From: Luteimicrobium album
Lineage (GTDB): Bacteria > Actinomycetota > Actinomycetes > Actinomycetales > Cellulomonadaceae
NCBI RefSeq assembly: GCF_030161555.1
Contig: NZ_BSUK01000001.1
Location: 3,348,001-3,412,000, forward strand
Direction of reading: 5' to 3'
Length of the DNA: 64,000 nt
Each line of letters opens with the position of its first letter. Position 1 is the first letter of the stretch. The notes beneath the pieces are model-generated. The model worked only from the letters and a program-made list of their open reading frames with translations, did not search any database and was not told the DNA's origin. Both the position numbers and the translations under genes were made by a program. Below, in pieces: positions 8,868-18,329 of this stretch.

Positions 8868-10105
8868 TCAGCGGCGCGTGGCGTCGGAGTGGCCGGAGTA
8901 GTCGGCGTGGTTCGGGTTCTCCCAGATCACCGTGCCGCCCATGCCGAGGCCGACGCACATGGTCGTGATGCCGTACCGGACGTCGGGGTGCTGCTCGAAC
9001 TCGCGGGCGAGCTGCGTCATGAGCCGCACGCCCGACGACGCGAGCGGGTGGCCGACGGCGATCGCGCCGCCGTACGGGTTCACGCGCGGGTCGTCGTCGT
9101 CGATCTTGAAGTGGTCGAGGAACGCGAGCACCTGGACGGCGAACGCCTCGTTGATCTCGAACAGGCCGATGTCGTCGATCGTCAGGGACGCCTTGGCGAG
9201 TGCCTTCTCCGTGGAGGGGATCGGGCCGAAGCCCATGATCTCCGGGTCGACCCCGGCGAACGCGAACGACACCATCCGCATGCGGGGCGTGAGGCCGAGC
9301 TCGTCCGCGACCTCGCCGGACGCGACGAGCGACATGGTCGCGCCGTCGGTCAGCGGGGACGCGTTGCCGGCGGTCACGCGACCGCCCGGCCGGAACGGGG
9401 TCTTGAGGTTCGCGATGGCCTCGGCCGTCGTGCCGGGGCGGGGAGCTCGTCGGCCGTGGCCAGGCCCCAGCCGAGTTCCGAGCGGACCGCGACCGGCACC
9501 AGGTCCGGCGTGATGTTGCCGTCCGCGAGCGCCTTCGCGTACCGGGCCTGGGACTGCACGCCGTACGCGTCGGCGCGCTCCTTGGTCAGGTGGGGGAAGC
9601 GGTCGTGGAGGTTCTCGGCGGTGGCGCCCATGACGAGGGCGTCGCCCTCGACGAGGCGCTCGGTGAGGAACCGGGGGTTGGGGTCCGCGTCGAAGCCCAT
9701 GGGGTGGTGACCCATGTGCTCGACGCCGCCGGCGAGGGCGACGTCCTGCATGCCGGCCATGATCCCGGAGGCGGTGGTGGTGACGGCGGTCATCGCGCCG
9801 GCGCACATGCGGTCGATCGCGTAGCCGGGGACGGTCTTGGGGAGGCCGGAGAGCACGGCCACGGAACGGCCGAGCGTGAGGCCCTGGTCGCCCTGCTGCG
9901 TGGTCGCGGCGATCGCGACCTCGTCGATGCGCTCGGGCGGGAGCTCGGGGTGGCGGCGCAGCAGCTCGCGCACGGTCTTGACGGCGAGGTCGTCGGCGCG
10001 GGTGCCGGCGTACAGGCCGTCGGGGCGGGCCTTGCCGAACGGGGTGCGTACGCCGTCGACGAAGACGACGTCACGCACGGTCGGGCGGGTGGAGGCGGTG
10101 GTCAT
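8868..10105 (-). CDS. fadA: Acetyl-CoA C-acyltransferase (thiolase; frame break at 9440-9443)
   Basis: Beta-oxidation thiolase cleaving 3-ketoacyl-CoA. The nucleophilic Cys is in DRMCAGAMTAV, the catalytic His in NPYGGAIAVGHPLASSG and the second Cys in GITTMCVGLGMG. The two halves are in different frames. One extra base in the run at 9440-9443 gives DELPRPGTTAEAI, the usual thiolase sequence, and a protein of about 412 residues. Start at 10105 (MTTASTRPTVRDVVFVDG) has an AGGAG-type site just upstream. First gene of the fadA-fadB operon. Confidence 0.93.
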
Positions 10106-10256
10106 TGCTTCTCCTGAATCTGGACTGCGATGTCCTGGGCGGTCCGTCGACGCGAGAAACACGATACCGCGAGTCCTAGGAAAGTCCACGCACTCCGCCT
10201 CGCGCCGGGGTGACGTGCGCCACGGTGCTGTCGGTGCCGCGCCCTACGGTGGGTGC

Positions 10257-10718
10257 ATGACCGTCCGACCGCAGCCCTCGGCGCCGTCCGTCTCCTCGGT
10301 GGAGATCGACCACAGGTTCGACGCTCCGCTCGACGTCGTCTGGCGTGCGTGGACGGATCCCGAGCGCGTGAGCAGGTGGTGGGGATCGGATCCCGACGGC
10401 GTCGTCACGTCCGCCGAGCTCGACGTCCGCGTCGGCGGTCGGTTCGAGATCTCGTTCCGGGACCCGAGCGGGGAAGCGCACACCTCCCGCGGCGCGTACC
10501 TCCGCGTCGACGAGCCGAGCGTCCTGGACTTCACGTGGTCGTGGGAGTCCGAGCCGGGCGCCGAGTCGCGGGTTACGGTGGAACTGGCGGGCGACGGCGA
10601 CGCCACCGTGATGCGGTTCGTGCACGGCGAGCTGGTCGGGGTCTCGGCGCACGACTACGGCCCGGGGTGGCGCCGCACGTTCGGCAAGCTGGACGCCGTC
10701 CTGGCCGACGAGCGGTAG
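10257..10718 (+). CDS. SRPBCC / AHSA1-like domain protein
   Basis: A 153-residue single-domain START-like protein. The Aha1-homology signature is clear: FDAPLDVVWRAWTDPERVSRWWGSD, then VGGRFEISFRDPSGE, FTWSW and a C-terminal helix GWRRTFGKLDAVLA. Such proteins bind hydrophobic ligands in an internal cavity. No cognate ArsR regulator is adjacent, so its ligand and role are unknown. It is divergent from fadA, so the gap 10106-10256 must carry both promoters. Confidence 0.85.
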   Translation: MTVRPQPSAPSVSSVEIDHRFDAPLDVVWRAWTDPERVSRWWGSDPDGVVTSAELDVRVGGRFEISFRDPSGEAHTSRGAYLRVDEPSVLDFTWSWESEPGAESRVTVELAGDGDATVMRFVHGELVGVSAHDYGPGWRRTFGKLDAVLADER

Positions 10719-10723
10719 TACGG

Positions 10724-10791
10724 CGACGGCGGCGCACCCGGGTGGGGAGCGCCGCCGTCGGGCGTGGTGCGGGTGGGGAGCGCCGCCGTCG
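10724..10791. terminator. Terminator hairpin with duplicated right arm
   Basis: A 12-base arm CGACGGCGGCGC (10724-10735) pairs perfectly with GCGCCGCCGTCG at 10749-10760. A second copy of the right arm at 10780-10791 comes from a tandem duplication. It lies between the convergent SRPBCC and FemX genes and can serve both. Confidence 0.65.
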
Positions 10792-10801
10792 GGCGTGGTG
10801 C
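10740..10801. repeat. 31-bp perfect tandem duplication
   Basis: Two exact copies of a 31-base unit, 10740-10770 and 10771-10801, followed by the first few bases of a third. The unit contains the right arm of the terminator. Probably a replication-slippage product. Confidence 0.85.
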
Positions 10802-10810
10802 GGGTGGGCC

Positions 10811-11809
10811 TCAGCCGCGGACCTTGCGGACCGCCTTCTTCGCGAGGGGGAGCGCCTTGTTCCACATGCTGTACAGCGGCGAGAACGGGACGTCGAACGA
10901 CGCGGTCAGCTCGTCCTCGTGCTGCGCGAACGACTTCTTGAACTCGGAGATCCCGTCGTTGAGCAGGCCGTTCATGTCGTAGCGGCGCAACCCGGCGTCG
11001 CGGGAGATCGTGACGGCCTTCCACTTCACGGGCGCGTTGGCGCGCAGCGAGCGGCCCGCGTCGTTCTGGCCGCCGTACAGCTCGAAGGCGGTCGTGGCGG
11101 AGACGACGTCCCACACGAACGAGCACGGCTTGCCCTCGGCGTCGAACGCGGCGACCAGGAGCGAGCGGTCGCCGAGGTACCGGTGGATCGCGAGGTAGTA
11201 CTCGTCGTCGTGCAGGGCGAACCCGGCGCGCGCGGCGGTCTCGTGATAGACGTCCAGGACGCCGCGGACCTCGTCCTCCGTCTCGACGCGGCGGACGTCG
11301 AGGCCGGTGCGGATCCCCTTGCGGATGTCGTAGCGCGTGGTGCGCGACATCGCGGCCAGCAGCTCGTCCTCGGTCTTCGCCAGGTCGAGGACGAGCGTCT
11401 TCGGGTAGAGGATCGGGTTCGGCGAGGGCACGGCGCCGGCGACCTCGAGCGGGTCGGACGCGTCCCAGTCGGGCTCGAACGTCACCGAGATGCCGCCGAT
11501 CTCCTTGCGGCACCAGTTCGCGACGGCGTCGCACACCACGCCCCGCAGTGCGGGGTCGGTGACCACGGGGCCGCGGGGGACGTGCGCGAGCGAGCGGAAC
11601 GGTGCGGGGAGCTGGCGGACGAGGACCTGCGCGAGGCCGATCGTCTCGTCGCCGCGCGAGATCTCGACGTGGTGGGAGGTCCAGGCGCCGTCGGCCTTGA
11701 CCTGGCCCCAGCCCCAGAGCTGGAGCGGGTGACCGCCGAGCCGGTCGACCTCGGAGTCCCAGAGGGCCTGGTCGTCGATCACGGTCACGAGAGGGGAGGA
11801 ACCGGGCAT
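10811..11809 (-). CDS. FemABX-family peptidoglycan interpeptide-bridge aminoacyltransferase
   Basis: A 332-residue protein with the two GNAT-like lobes of FemX/FemAB ligases, which add amino acids from aminoacyl-tRNA to the lipid II side chain. Family features seen: LQLWGWGQVKADGAW near residue 30, SRTTRYDIRKGIRTGL in the middle, YYLAIHRYLGDRSLLVAAF, FELYGGQNDAGRSLRANAPVKW, and the end PLYSMWNKALPLAK. Start at 11809 gives MPGSSPLVTVI. Which residue it transfers is not decidable from sequence. It could act in the same wall pathway as the ATP-grasp ligase at 16425-17675. Confidence 0.85.
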   Translation of the reverse strand: MPGSSPLVTVIDDQALWDSEVDRLGGHPLQLWGWGQVKADGAWTSHHVEISRGDETIGLAQVLVRQLPAPFRSLAHVPRGPVVTDPALRGVVCDAVANWCRKEIGGISVTFEPDWDASDPLEVAGAVPSPNPILYPKTLVLDLAKTEDELLAAMSRTTRYDIRKGIRTGLDVRRVETEDEVRGVLDVYHETAARAGFALHDDEYYLAIHRYLGDRSLLVAAFDAEGKPCSFVWDVVSATTAFELYGGQNDAGRSLRANAPVKWKAVTISRDAGLRRYDMNGLLNDGISEFKKSFAQHEDELTASFDVPFSPLYSMWNKALPLAKKAVRKVRG

Positions 11810-11862
11810 GGCCTGAACCTTACCCGGCGCGGAGGGCCACCCGTGGCCGCGCGGGTCGCCCC

Positions 11863-13103
11863 TCAGACGCCGCCCAGCGCGTCCACGAGCGGCTGCGCCA
11901 CGAGCTCGATCTGCCACGCGCGCGCCCCGCGACCCCGGAGGAAGTCGCTGACGCTGTCAACCGTGAACGGGTCGGGCGGCGTCCAGCACAGGCGCCGCAG
12001 GGCGTCGGGCTGGAGCAGGTTCTCGGTGGGCAGGTGGTGGTCCTCGGCGATCTGCGCGACGAGCGGCCGCGCGACCTCGAGCCGTGCCCACGCGGCGGGG
12101 TCCCGGTCCGCCCACGCCCGGGCCGGCGGCGGCGCATCCGTGCCGGGGCCGCGGAGCGACGGCAGGTCGTCCGCAGGGAGCGCCATGGCCTCGGAGATCG
12201 CCCGCTGCCAGACGGGGGCGCGCCGCTTCGTGCCCTTGCTCGCGAACTCGGGCAGGCGTGTCAGGTCCGCCACGGTGCGCGGCAGGGCCTGGGCGGCGGC
12301 GACGATCGCACGGTCCGGCAAGACCCGGCCGGGGGACAGGTCGCGCAGGCGCGCGTTCGCGTCCCGGGCCTCCCACAGCGCGCGGACGACGGCGAGCCGC
12401 CGCCGGTCGCGCAGCGTGTGCGAGCCCGACGTGCGGCGCCACGGGTCGACGCGCGGGGGCGCCGGCGGTGCGAGGCGCTCCGCCTCGAACTCCTGCGCCG
12501 CCCAGTCGGCCTTGCCCTGCTCGGCGAGCTCCGCGAGCAGGTGCTCGCGCAGCGGCACCAGCAGCTCGACGTCGAGGGCCGCGTACCGGAGCCAGTCCTC
12601 CGGGAGCGGCCGCGTCGACCAGTCCTGCGCCGAGTGCTCCTTCGCGAGGCCCAGGCCCAGCACGCGCGCCACCACCGCCCCGAGCCCCACGCGCTCGTAC
12701 CCGAGCAGCCGGGCAGCGAGCTCGGTGTCGAACACGTGCGCCGGGCGCATCCCCAGGTCGGCGAGACCCGGCAGGTCCTGCGTCGCCGCGTGCAGCACCC
12801 ACTCGGCGTCGCCGATCGCCCCGCCGAGGTCGCGCAGGTCCTCGAACGGGACGGGGTCGACCAGGAACGTGCCCACGTCCTCGCGGCGCACCTGCACCAG
12901 GTAGGTCCGCTGCCCGTACCGGTACCCGGACGCGCGCTCCGCGTCGACCGCGACCGGGCCGGTGCCCGCCGCCAGCCGGTCGACGGCGTCGCGGTAGGCG
13001 GCCGGCGTCGCCACGACGCGCGGCACACCGCCCGCGGGCTCACGGAGGGGGTGACGTCGGGCTCGGGGGCGGGAACGGCGTCGTCGGTGGTGCCCTGGGT
13101 CAC
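11863..13103 (-). CDS. rnd: Ribonuclease D with HRDC domain (5' frame break at 13047-13051)
   Basis: 3'-5' exoribonuclease of the DEDD family. The first exonuclease motif is VAVDAERASGYRYGQ (Asp, Glu), the third region is LRYAALDVELLVPLREHL, and an HRDC helical domain lies around residues 230-310 (RDRRRLAVVRALWEARD). A GTG at 13103 overlaps the DUF3000 TGA and begins VTQGTTDDAV. Adding one base in the 5-base run at 13047-13051 continues it as DVTPLREPAGGVPRVVATP, the usual actinobacterial N-terminus. Without that, only a shorter GTG start at 13026 is available. Confidence 0.9.
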
Positions 13104-13692
13104 GAGCCGCTCCCCGCGCGGCGAGCGCGCAGCGGGGTCACGCCCTCGGGAAGGGCGGGCCGGCCCGCGACCGACCCCATGAGGTGGGCCCAGGCGTGCA
13201 GGTGGGGTGCGAGGTCCGGGGTCGTGGGGGTCCACGACGCACGGATCTCGATCTCGTCCGCCTCCGGGGTGTCGGCGAGCGAACCAAAGCTCTCGGAGAT
13301 CACGCGTGTCACGGTACCGCCGTGCGCGCGCGACCCCGCACCCGCCGAGACCAGGGCCTCACGCAGCCACGTCCACGCGACCTCCGACAGGAGGGGTCGC
13401 GCACCAGGTCCCGCTCGAGCGGGGCACGCACCATCGTCACCGCGCGGAACCGCCCCTGCCAGACCTCCTGGCCGTCCGGGTCGTACAGGACGACGAACCT
13501 CCCCGAAGCGGCATCGGTCGCGTGGGCGCCGTGCCCGGCGAGCTCACCCGTGAGCGCGAGCGCGAACGGAGCCACCCGTGTCGGGGCCGGGATCTCGTGC
13601 AAGGAGACGTCCGCGCGCACCCTGACGTCCCGCAAGGAGCGGAGCGCGCGCTGGAACTCCTCGGGCACGTGCACCTCGCCGGCCGGACTCAC
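13100..13692 (-). CDS. DUF3000 family protein (frame break at 13393-13396)
   Basis: Actinobacterial DUF3000 protein of unknown function, about 197 residues. The N-terminal half runs from a GTG at 13692 (MSPAGEVHVPEEFQRALRSL) to LERDLVRDP. The C-terminal half (EVAWTWLREALVSAGA, FGSLADTPEADEIEIRASW, LHAWAHLMGSVAGRPALP) is in another frame. One extra base at 13393-13396 fuses them as RDPLLSEVAW. Its stop overlaps the RNase D start (GTGA), so the two genes are coupled, an arrangement common in this phylum. Confidence 0.88.
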
Positions 13693-13832
13693 ACGGGCAC
13701 TGTAGGTGCAGGTGGGGCCGTTCTCGTGGAGGTGGACGGCGTGCCGCCGTCGAGCGTGTCTGGACTACCCTGACAGCGAAGCCTCAGAGCATCCCCGATG
13801 TTCCCTTCCGACCACGCCTAGGAGTCTTCAGC

Positions 13833-15269
13833 ATGTCCGCACGCGCACAGATCGGTGTCACTGGCCTCGCTGTGATGGGCCGCAACCTCGCACGGAACTT
13901 CGCCCGGCACGGGTACACCGTCGCGGTGCACAACCGCTCCTACGCCAAGACCGAGTCGCTCATCGCGGACCACGGCACCGACGGCGACTTCGTCCCGTCG
14001 GAGTCCACCGCGGACTTCGTGGCCTCCATCGAGCGCCCCCGCAAGATCGTCATCATGGTCAAGGCCGGCGCCGCGACCGACGCCGTCATCGACGAGCTCA
14101 TCCCGCACCTCGAGGAGGGCGACGTCGTCATCGACGGCGGCAACGCGCACTTCCCCGACACCATCCGCCGGGAGCACAAGCTCTCCGAGCTCGGCCTCCA
14201 CTTCGTCGGCATGGGCGTGTCCGGCGGCGAGGAGGGCGCGCTCAACGGCCCCAGCATCATGCCCGGCGGCCCCAAGGAGTCGTACACGACCCTCGGCCCG
14301 ATCCTCGAGGACATCTCCGCCAAGGTCGACGGCACGCCGTGCTGCACCTGGGTCGGGCCCGACGGCGCAGGCCACTTCGTGAAGATGGTCCACAACGGCA
14401 TCGAGTACGCCGACATGCAGCTCATCGCCGAGGCGTACGACCTCCTCAAGCACGGGCTCGGTGAGTCCGCGGCGGGGATCGGCAAGATCTTCGAGCAGTG
14501 GAACAAGGGCGACCTCGAGTCGTTCCTCATCGAGATCACCGCCGACGTCCTCCAGCACGTCGACGCCGAGACCGGCAAGGCGTTCGTCGACGTCGTCCTC
14601 GACCAGGCCGAGCAGAAGGGCACCGGCCGCTGGACCGTGCAGAACGCCCTCGACCTCGGCGTGCCGATCACCGGCATCGCCGAGGCGACGTTCGCCCGCG
14701 CGCTGTCCGGGTCCGTCCCGCAGCGCGAGGCCGCGCGCGCGGCGCTCCCCGGCGACGCCGGCACCTGGCAGATCGAGGACCGCGACGCCTTTGTCGAGGA
14801 CGTCCGTCTCGCGCTCTACGCCTCGAAGCTCGTCGCGTACTCCCAGGGCTTCGACCAGATCGCCGCCGCGAGCGCCGAGTACGGCTGGGGCATCGACCGC
14901 GGTGCCATGGCCCGGATCTGGCGGGGTGGCTGCATCATCCGCGCCAAGTTCCTCAACCGGATCACCGAGGCCTACGAGCGGGACGAGAACCTGCCGCTCC
15001 TGATCGCCGACCCGTACTTCGCGGACGTCGTCGGCAAGGGCCTCGCGGCGTGGCGCCGGATCGTGGCGCAGGCCGCGCTCAACGGCGTCCCGACGCCGGC
15101 GTTCGCGTCGTCGCTGTCGTACTACGACGGCGTGCGTGCCGAGCGTCTGCCCGCCGCGCTCATCCAGGCGCAGCGTGACTTCTTCGGTGCGCACACGTAC
15201 CGCCGGGTCGACCGTGAGGGCACTTTCCACACGGAGTGGTCGGGCGACCGCAGCGAGACCACGGCGTGA
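13833..15269 (+). CDS. gnd: 6-phosphogluconate dehydrogenase, decarboxylating
   Basis: Oxidative pentose-phosphate enzyme: 6-phosphogluconate plus NADP+ to ribulose-5-phosphate, CO2 and NADPH. At 478 residues it is full length for the long (GndA) form. It shows the Rossmann start GVTGLAVMGRNLARN, NRSYAKTE, VSGGEEGALNGPSIMPGG, the catalytic Lys region FVKMVHNGIEYADMQ, and the C-terminal signature RIWRGGCIIRAKFLNRI. The ATG at 13833 is the first after a 140-base divergent promoter region shared with DUF3000-rnd. The downstream gene overlaps its stop (GTGA). Confidence 0.97.
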   Translation: MSARAQIGVTGLAVMGRNLARNFARHGYTVAVHNRSYAKTESLIADHGTDGDFVPSESTADFVASIERPRKIVIMVKAGAATDAVIDELIPHLEEGDVVIDGGNAHFPDTIRREHKLSELGLHFVGMGVSGGEEGALNGPSIMPGGPKESYTTLGPILEDISAKVDGTPCCTWVGPDGAGHFVKMVHNGIEYADMQLIAEAYDLLKHGLGESAAGIGKIFEQWNKGDLESFLIEITADVLQHVDAETGKAFVDVVLDQAEQKGTGRWTVQNALDLGVPITGIAEATFARALSGSVPQREAARAALPGDAGTWQIEDRDAFVEDVRLALYASKLVAYSQGFDQIAAASAEYGWGIDRGAMARIWRGGCIIRAKFLNRITEAYERDENLPLLIADPYFADVVGKGLAAWRRIVAQAALNGVPTPAFASSLSYYDGVRAERLPAALIQAQRDFFGAHTYRRVDREGTFHTEWSGDRSETTA

Positions 15270-16435
15270 GCGCAGCCGCGGCGACGGTCCGCGCGCTCCT
15301 GGGAGAACGGACGGGGACCGACCCCGACGACTGGCACCTGGTCTTCAAGGCGCGGTACGGCATGCTCGTGGTCTTCCGTGCCCTGGCGGCAGCGCGCGGC
15401 GGCGGTGAGGTGGCGACCCAGGTCTTCACGTGCTCGACGGCCGTCGACCCGATCGTCGCCGCGGGGCTGAGCCCCGCGCACGGCGAGGTGTCGCCGGCGT
15501 CCGTCGCGCTCGACCCTGCCCGGCTCGTGGTCACGACGGCGACGCGGGCCGTCGTCGCCCAGCACACGTTCGGGATCGTCGACGACGCGGGCACGGCGGG
15601 CCTGCGGGCGCGCGCCGACGCGGCAGGCGCCCTGCTCGTCGAGGACAGTGCACACTGTGTGGGCAGGATGGCGCGCCGGGCCGACGGCGCGCCCCTCGCG
15701 GACGTGTCGGTGCACTCGTTCGGGGTCGAGAAGATGCTCCCGACCCGGTTCGGTGGTGCGGTGTGGGTCTCGCCGGCGCTGCGCGACGGTGTGCTCCGCT
15801 CGGCGATCACCAGCGGGCTGGCGGGCCTGCCGGCGGCGGGCAGGCGCCTCGACGTCGCCGCGCGGGCGTACCGCACCGAGGTCCGGGTCCTGAACCGGCT
15901 GCCCGGCGGGGTCGCGGGTGCGGTGCGCGGCGCGCTGACCGCGGCCGGCGCCTTCGAGCCGGCGATCGCACCCGTCGAGGGCCGTGGCGGCCTGCCGTAC
16001 GAGCCGATGGCGCCGTCGGCCTGGATGGTCGAGCAGATAGCGGCCGCCCTGCCGGGTCTGGCTGCCAACGAGGACCGGCGGTCCGCCGCGGTCGAGGTCT
16101 ACCTGCGCGAGCTCGCGGGTGTCGTCGAGATCCCCGGGGCGGTCGCAGCCCCGGCTCCCTTGGTGCGGTTCCCGTTCTTCGCGCCCGACGGCGCATCGGC
16201 CGAGGCCGTCCTGCGCGCCCTGGCCTCCGGAGGGTTCTACGGCGGTCGCTGGTACCGCCCCGCGCTGTTCCCCGGCGTCGAGGACCCGGGCGTGTACGGG
16301 TACACGCCCGGGGACGGTCGGCTCGCGGTCACCGAGGACCTCGTGACGAGGGTCGTGAACCTGCCGACGAACGTCGCCCCGGGAGACGCACGCCGTGCGG
16401 CCGGCCTCGTGCGCCGGGTCCTCGCTACCGGTTGA
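15266..16435 (+). CDS. DegT/DnrJ/EryC1-like PLP-fold protein
   Basis: A 389-residue protein with the fold-type I layout of DegT/StrS sugar aminotransferases. Motifs: VEDSAHCVG (the Asp that would contact PLP), then VSVHSFGVEKMLPTRFGG, where the Lys of VEKM is in the place of the Schiff-base lysine. Flanking text is divergent from classic sugar aminotransferases, so activity is uncertain. The GTG at 15266 overlaps the gnd stop, implying coupling. Its 3' end overlaps by 11 bases the convergent ATP-grasp gene. Confidence 0.7.
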   Translation: MSAAAATVRALLGERTGTDPDDWHLVFKARYGMLVVFRALAAARGGGEVATQVFTCSTAVDPIVAAGLSPAHGEVSPASVALDPARLVVTTATRAVVAQHTFGIVDDAGTAGLRARADAAGALLVEDSAHCVGRMARRADGAPLADVSVHSFGVEKMLPTRFGGAVWVSPALRDGVLRSAITSGLAGLPAAGRRLDVAARAYRTEVRVLNRLPGGVAGAVRGALTAAGAFEPAIAPVEGRGGLPYEPMAPSAWMVEQIAAALPGLAANEDRRSAAVEVYLRELAGVVEIPGAVAAPAPLVRFPFFAPDGASAEAVLRALASGGFYGGRWYRPALFPGVEDPGVYGYTPGDGRLAVTEDLVTRVVNLPTNVAPGDARRAAGLVRRVLATG

Positions 16436-17675
16436 GCCGTACCTTCGCGAACTTCACGTAGTCGAGGGTGTGCCGCAGGTCGACCCGGGCGATGTCGAGC
16501 GCTCGGGCGAACGAACGGTCGGGACGGTACCGCAGGGTGTGCACCCGCCCGCGACGCGCCGCTGCGCGGACGGCGCCACGCACCGAGGCCGGTGCGTAGT
16601 GGCGCACGACCGGGTAGGGCACGTTGAGCCAGAGTCGTTCCTCGGTCGTCGCCACCGGGGTGAGCGAGCGGCCGTACACGAGGTCGTCCACGTAGTAGCG
16701 GGCAAGGTTCCCGCCGGCGGCCATCGTGTAGTAGCTCGTGGCGCCCTGGCGCAGGTTGAGCTCGAGGATCTTGCTCGTGCCCGTGCGCCGGTCGTGCATC
16801 ACGTCGAAGTTCGCGGCCCCCACGTACCCGATCGCGTCGAGCAGGTTGCGGATCGACGACGCCAGCTCGGGGTCGTCGAACGTGACGATCGCGTTGTTGT
16901 TGCCCACGAGCGCAGGGTTGTACTCGGTCAGGGCCACCTGGCCCACGGACACGAACTGCATGCGACCGTGCTGGTCGGAGTACGTGTTGGCGACCCGCAT
17001 GACCGACTCGTCACCGGTGATGTACTCCTGGACCACGAGGTCGTCGTCGTAGCCCGCCGCGTAGATCCGCCGCGTGGTCTCGCGGACCCCGGCGGCGTCG
17101 TGCAGGAGGTAGACCTTCTGCTTGCCCGCGAAGTGCAGGCGCGGGTAGACGTCCGTGTCCGACGGCTTGAGGATCACCGGGTACGGGAACGGCAGGTCCT
17201 CGCCGAGCCGCGAGTCGCCGGCCGTTTGGGGCGTGACGATCACGGTGGCCGGGTGCGGCACGCCCAGGTCGGCGAGGGTCCGGTAGAAGTCCGTCTTGTT
17301 GATGAGCCGCTGGGCGAGCGCCTTGTCGACGAGCGGGATCCGGTACAGCCCGTCGAGCTCGGCCCGGTGGTCGAGCACCACGTTCGTGTAGAACTCGATG
17401 GTCGGGACGAGGACGAGCGTCCGGTCTCCGAGCTCGGCCGCGAGCTCCTGGAGCGTGGCGACGACGAAGTCCGGCTCTTCGAAGGACCGGTAGGCGCGCA
17501 CGTCGAGGATCCGCGAGTGGGCCGTCTCGCGCAGGGCGAACCTGCCCAGCGCGAGGGAGCGCACACCGAAGGCCTGGTGCAGAGAGCGGGCGATGTTGTA
17601 GGCGTTGATGCCCGTACCCAGGATGACCGGGACGAAGTCGTCGTTCCCGTACGTGCGAGGTCGCGAGGGGGCCAT
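16425..17675 (-). CDS. ATP-grasp carboxylate-amine ligase, D-aspartate-ligase-like
   Basis: A 416-residue ATP-grasp ligase. The N-terminus FVPVILGTGINAYNIARSLHQ resembles, from memory, the start of Enterococcus D-aspartate ligase, which adds D-Asp to the peptidoglycan stem lysine. The ATP-grasp core follows: FPYPVILKPSDTDVYPR, VVQEYITGDESVM, ANFDVMHDRR and KILELNLRQGATSYYT (metal-binding Glu/Asn). Several Micrococcales have D-Asp or D-Glu wall bridges, so such a role is plausible but unproven. ATG at 17675. Convergent with the DegT-like gene, with an 11-base overlap. Confidence 0.75.
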   Translation of the reverse strand: MAPSRPRTYGNDDFVPVILGTGINAYNIARSLHQAFGVRSLALGRFALRETAHSRILDVRAYRSFEEPDFVVATLQELAAELGDRTLVLVPTIEFYTNVVLDHRAELDGLYRIPLVDKALAQRLINKTDFYRTLADLGVPHPATVIVTPQTAGDSRLGEDLPFPYPVILKPSDTDVYPRLHFAGKQKVYLLHDAAGVRETTRRIYAAGYDDDLVVQEYITGDESVMRVANTYSDQHGRMQFVSVGQVALTEYNPALVGNNNAIVTFDDPELASSIRNLLDAIGYVGAANFDVMHDRRTGTSKILELNLRQGATSYYTMAAGGNLARYYVDDLVYGRSLTPVATTEERLWLNVPYPVVRHYAPASVRGAVRAAARRGRVHTLRYRPDRSFARALDIARVDLRHTLDYVKFAKVRLNR

Positions 17676-17753
17676 GCGGAGCGGAATCCGTTCGTCGGGG
17701 GTGGGTGGGTCATCGCCGAGCGACGCCCGAAGTGCACCCTATCGGCTCGCCGC

Positions 17754-18281
17754 TCAGCCGATCTCGCTCGTGCCCGCGTAGAGGTGCAGGACCGGCAGGT
17801 CGTCGAGCTCCTCGCGGGCCCGCGAGGCCCAGTCGCGGTGGAACGTGTCCTCGACCGCGTGCGGGTACGTCACGACGACGAGCTCGAGGACGTCGCCCCG
17901 GGCGGCGCGCTCCCGCACGGTGGGCAGCGGGTCGTCCGCGGTGACGACCCCCGACGCGTCGCGGCCGGCGGCCGCGAACAACGCCTCCGTGTCGGCGACC
18001 TGCTGCTCCGCCGTCTTCTCGGCCTGCGGCTTCGAGGGCACGTCGCGGCGCAGGTCGTGCCACGCCTGCTTGAGCTCGCCCACGCTGAGGTGGTCGATGA
18101 GCTCGACCGCGAAGTTCCGCTCCGAGTCGGCGGGGACGAGCACCTCGTACCGCAGGTCGTCGTCCGGGTGCATGCCGACGATGTGCTGGACGTCGGCGGG
18201 GGCGAGCGCGTCCTCGGCGAGGACGAGGACGGTCCGGGAGGCGGACGCGGCGGGCTGCGGGGCGGGGGCGTTCTCGGTCAT
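17754..18281 (-). CDS. Conserved hypothetical protein (actinobacterial)
   Basis: A 175-residue soluble protein. A Pro/Ala-rich N-terminal tail precedes an alpha/beta region SRTVLVLAEDALAPADVQHI and YEVLVPADSERN. A charged helical middle follows, then DVLELVVVTYPHAVEDTFHRDWA and a short C-terminal strand VLHLYAG. The alternation suggests a nucleotide-binding-like fold, loosely like universal stress proteins, but no ATP motif is present. Function unknown. No operon partner is obvious: the next gene upstream is divergent. Confidence 0.7.
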   Translation of the reverse strand: MTENAPAPQPAASASRTVLVLAEDALAPADVQHIVGMHPDDDLRYEVLVPADSERNFAVELIDHLSVGELKQAWHDLRRDVPSKPQAEKTAEQQVADTEALFAAAGRDASGVVTADDPLPTVRERAARGDVLELVVVTYPHAVEDTFHRDWASRAREELDDLPVLHLYAGTSEIG

Positions 18282-18329
18282 GCCCCGACCTTAGCGGCGC
18301 GCCGCCTGGCGGGCTCCTAGGGTGGGGGC

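Noticed and set aside
10740..10801. The 31-bp repeat pair as a CRISPR fragment
   Set aside because: Copies are directly adjacent with no spacer and no cas genes are present.
13818..15230. A 470-codon minus-strand frame opposite gnd
   Set aside because: It is an antisense shadow; gnd is full length with all motifs on the plus strand.
16395..18320. A 641-codon plus-strand frame across the ATP-grasp and the 17754 genes
   Set aside because: Low-complexity Arg/Val/Gly text; the minus-strand genes have clear domains and starts.
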